Positions 5,869-6,032 of a DNA stretch of 6,032 nt are shown one piece after another. Source of the DNA: YA12-FULL-51-18 sp041665305 (lineage in GTDB: Bacteria > Elusimicrobiota > Elusimicrobia > Elusimicrobiales > UBA9959); contig JBAYJD010000084.1 of assembly GCA_041665305.1 (NCBI GenBank), positions 1-6,032 on the forward strand, written 5' to 3'. The translations under genes were made by a program, and so were the position numbers. The notes under the pieces are model-generated. The model was not told where the DNA came from, searched no databases, and saw nothing but the letters and a program-made list of their open reading frames with translations. Position 1 is the stretch's first letter; every line of letters begins with the position of its first letter.

Positions 5869-6032
5869 ACAAAATGAATAAATTACTAAATTACGGGATT
5901 GGGAAATTAAGATGAGGGGAGCGCCGGTAAGTTCCCCAGATCTCTGCGGTTAAAGAATCCCCACATCAGCGGCGGCGTAAAACTCCCCACCCCCGGTTGC
6001 GGCGCGTAATTCATACATCCCGCTCATTTTCG
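5869..6032 (-). other. Upstream region of the DUF1566 gene with two tiny overlapping reading frames
   Basis: Read on the minus strand, one frame is open from the window edge to a TAA at plus 5950-5952 (ATG at 6027, 25 residues). It lies in the same frame as the DUF1566 gene, separated from it by that single stop and about 80 bases. A second frame runs from ATG 6014 to a TAA at 5907-5909 (35 residues, Pro- and aromatic-rich, beginning MNYAPQPGVG). Neither resembles a family I know. The first could be the C-terminus of a gene entering from the right edge, and the second a leader peptide; both could be chance. The last 40 bases before the DUF1566 start are AT-rich. Confidence 0.25.
5933..5989 (-). 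repeat. Three imperfect 25-26 bp direct repeats with TGGGGA core
   Basis: On the minus strand TGGGGA occurs at plus 5984-5989, 5958-5963 and 5933-5938, spaced 26 and 25 bases apart. Each is followed by a T-rich patch and then a similar block: ACGCCGC, AACCGC and ACCGGC. Regular spacing of about two and a half helical turns ahead of a gene suggests protein-binding sites or a decayed repeat. Three degenerate copies are not enough to be sure. Confidence 0.4.

Noticed and set aside
5930..5990. CRISPR-like array in the 25-26 base repeats
   Set aside because: The copies share only a six-base core and a loose second block, with no distinct spacers and only three units.
5907..6014. 35-residue minus-strand reading frame as a real small gene
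   Set aside because: It has only a weak ribosome binding site, no recognisable family, and spans the TGGGGA repeats, which explain its repeated Gly/aromatic pattern. It is mentioned only as part of the upstream region.

Overview
The window reads as ordinary, gene-dense bacterial chromosome of fairly high G+C, with strong C/G preference at third codon positions in the main genes. Four protein genes are well supported. The gene set is a Methanosarcina/alphaproteobacterial-type phosphoserine aminotransferase, a small exported repeat protein, a receiver-plus-PEP/pyruvate-binding fusion, and a DUF1566 (Lcl C-terminal domain) protein. This fits a Gram-negative bacterium with many DUF1566 paralogues, such as Elusimicrobiota or a deltaproteobacterial-type lineage. 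That placement is an impression from gene content only.

Layout, left to right. Bases 1-155 hold no convincing gene but carry four compact inverted repeats; the one nearest the first gene probably ends its transcript. Bases 156-1337 (minus) encode a SerC-type aminotransferase. Bases 1338-1551 are a divergent promoter region: a sigma70-like promoter and a leader hairpin face serC, and an extended -10 and a strong Shine-Dalgarno face the next gene. Bases 1552-2190 (plus) encode a secreted, cysteine-rich protein of two near-identical modules, followed by a textbook intrinsic terminator at 2220-2257. Bases 2278-5232 (plus) encode a 984-residue protein with a degenerate receiver, an apparently intact receiver and a PPDK/PEP-synthase-type ATP-grasp region, but no phosphohistidine or PEP/pyruvate barrel domain. 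Its start sits just after a perfect TATAAT, so the mRNA may be leaderless. A perfect 19-bp stem with a TTCG loop lies between this gene and the convergent DUF1566 gene (5299-5868, minus). The DUF1566 gene appears to be missing the first part of its signal peptide, and its upstream region holds three imperfect 25-26 bp repeats and tiny overlapping reading frames.

The genes do not form an operon. serC and the repeat-protein gene diverge, the repeat-protein gene is closed by its own terminator, and the large gene converges on the DUF1566 gene. No shared pathway is evident. The most interesting items are the signalling/ATP-grasp fusion, the sharp boundary between diverged and nearly identical DNA in the duplicated exported protein, and the odd 5' end of the DUF1566 gene. 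I saw no RNA gene, CRISPR array, transposase or recognisable insertion sequence.
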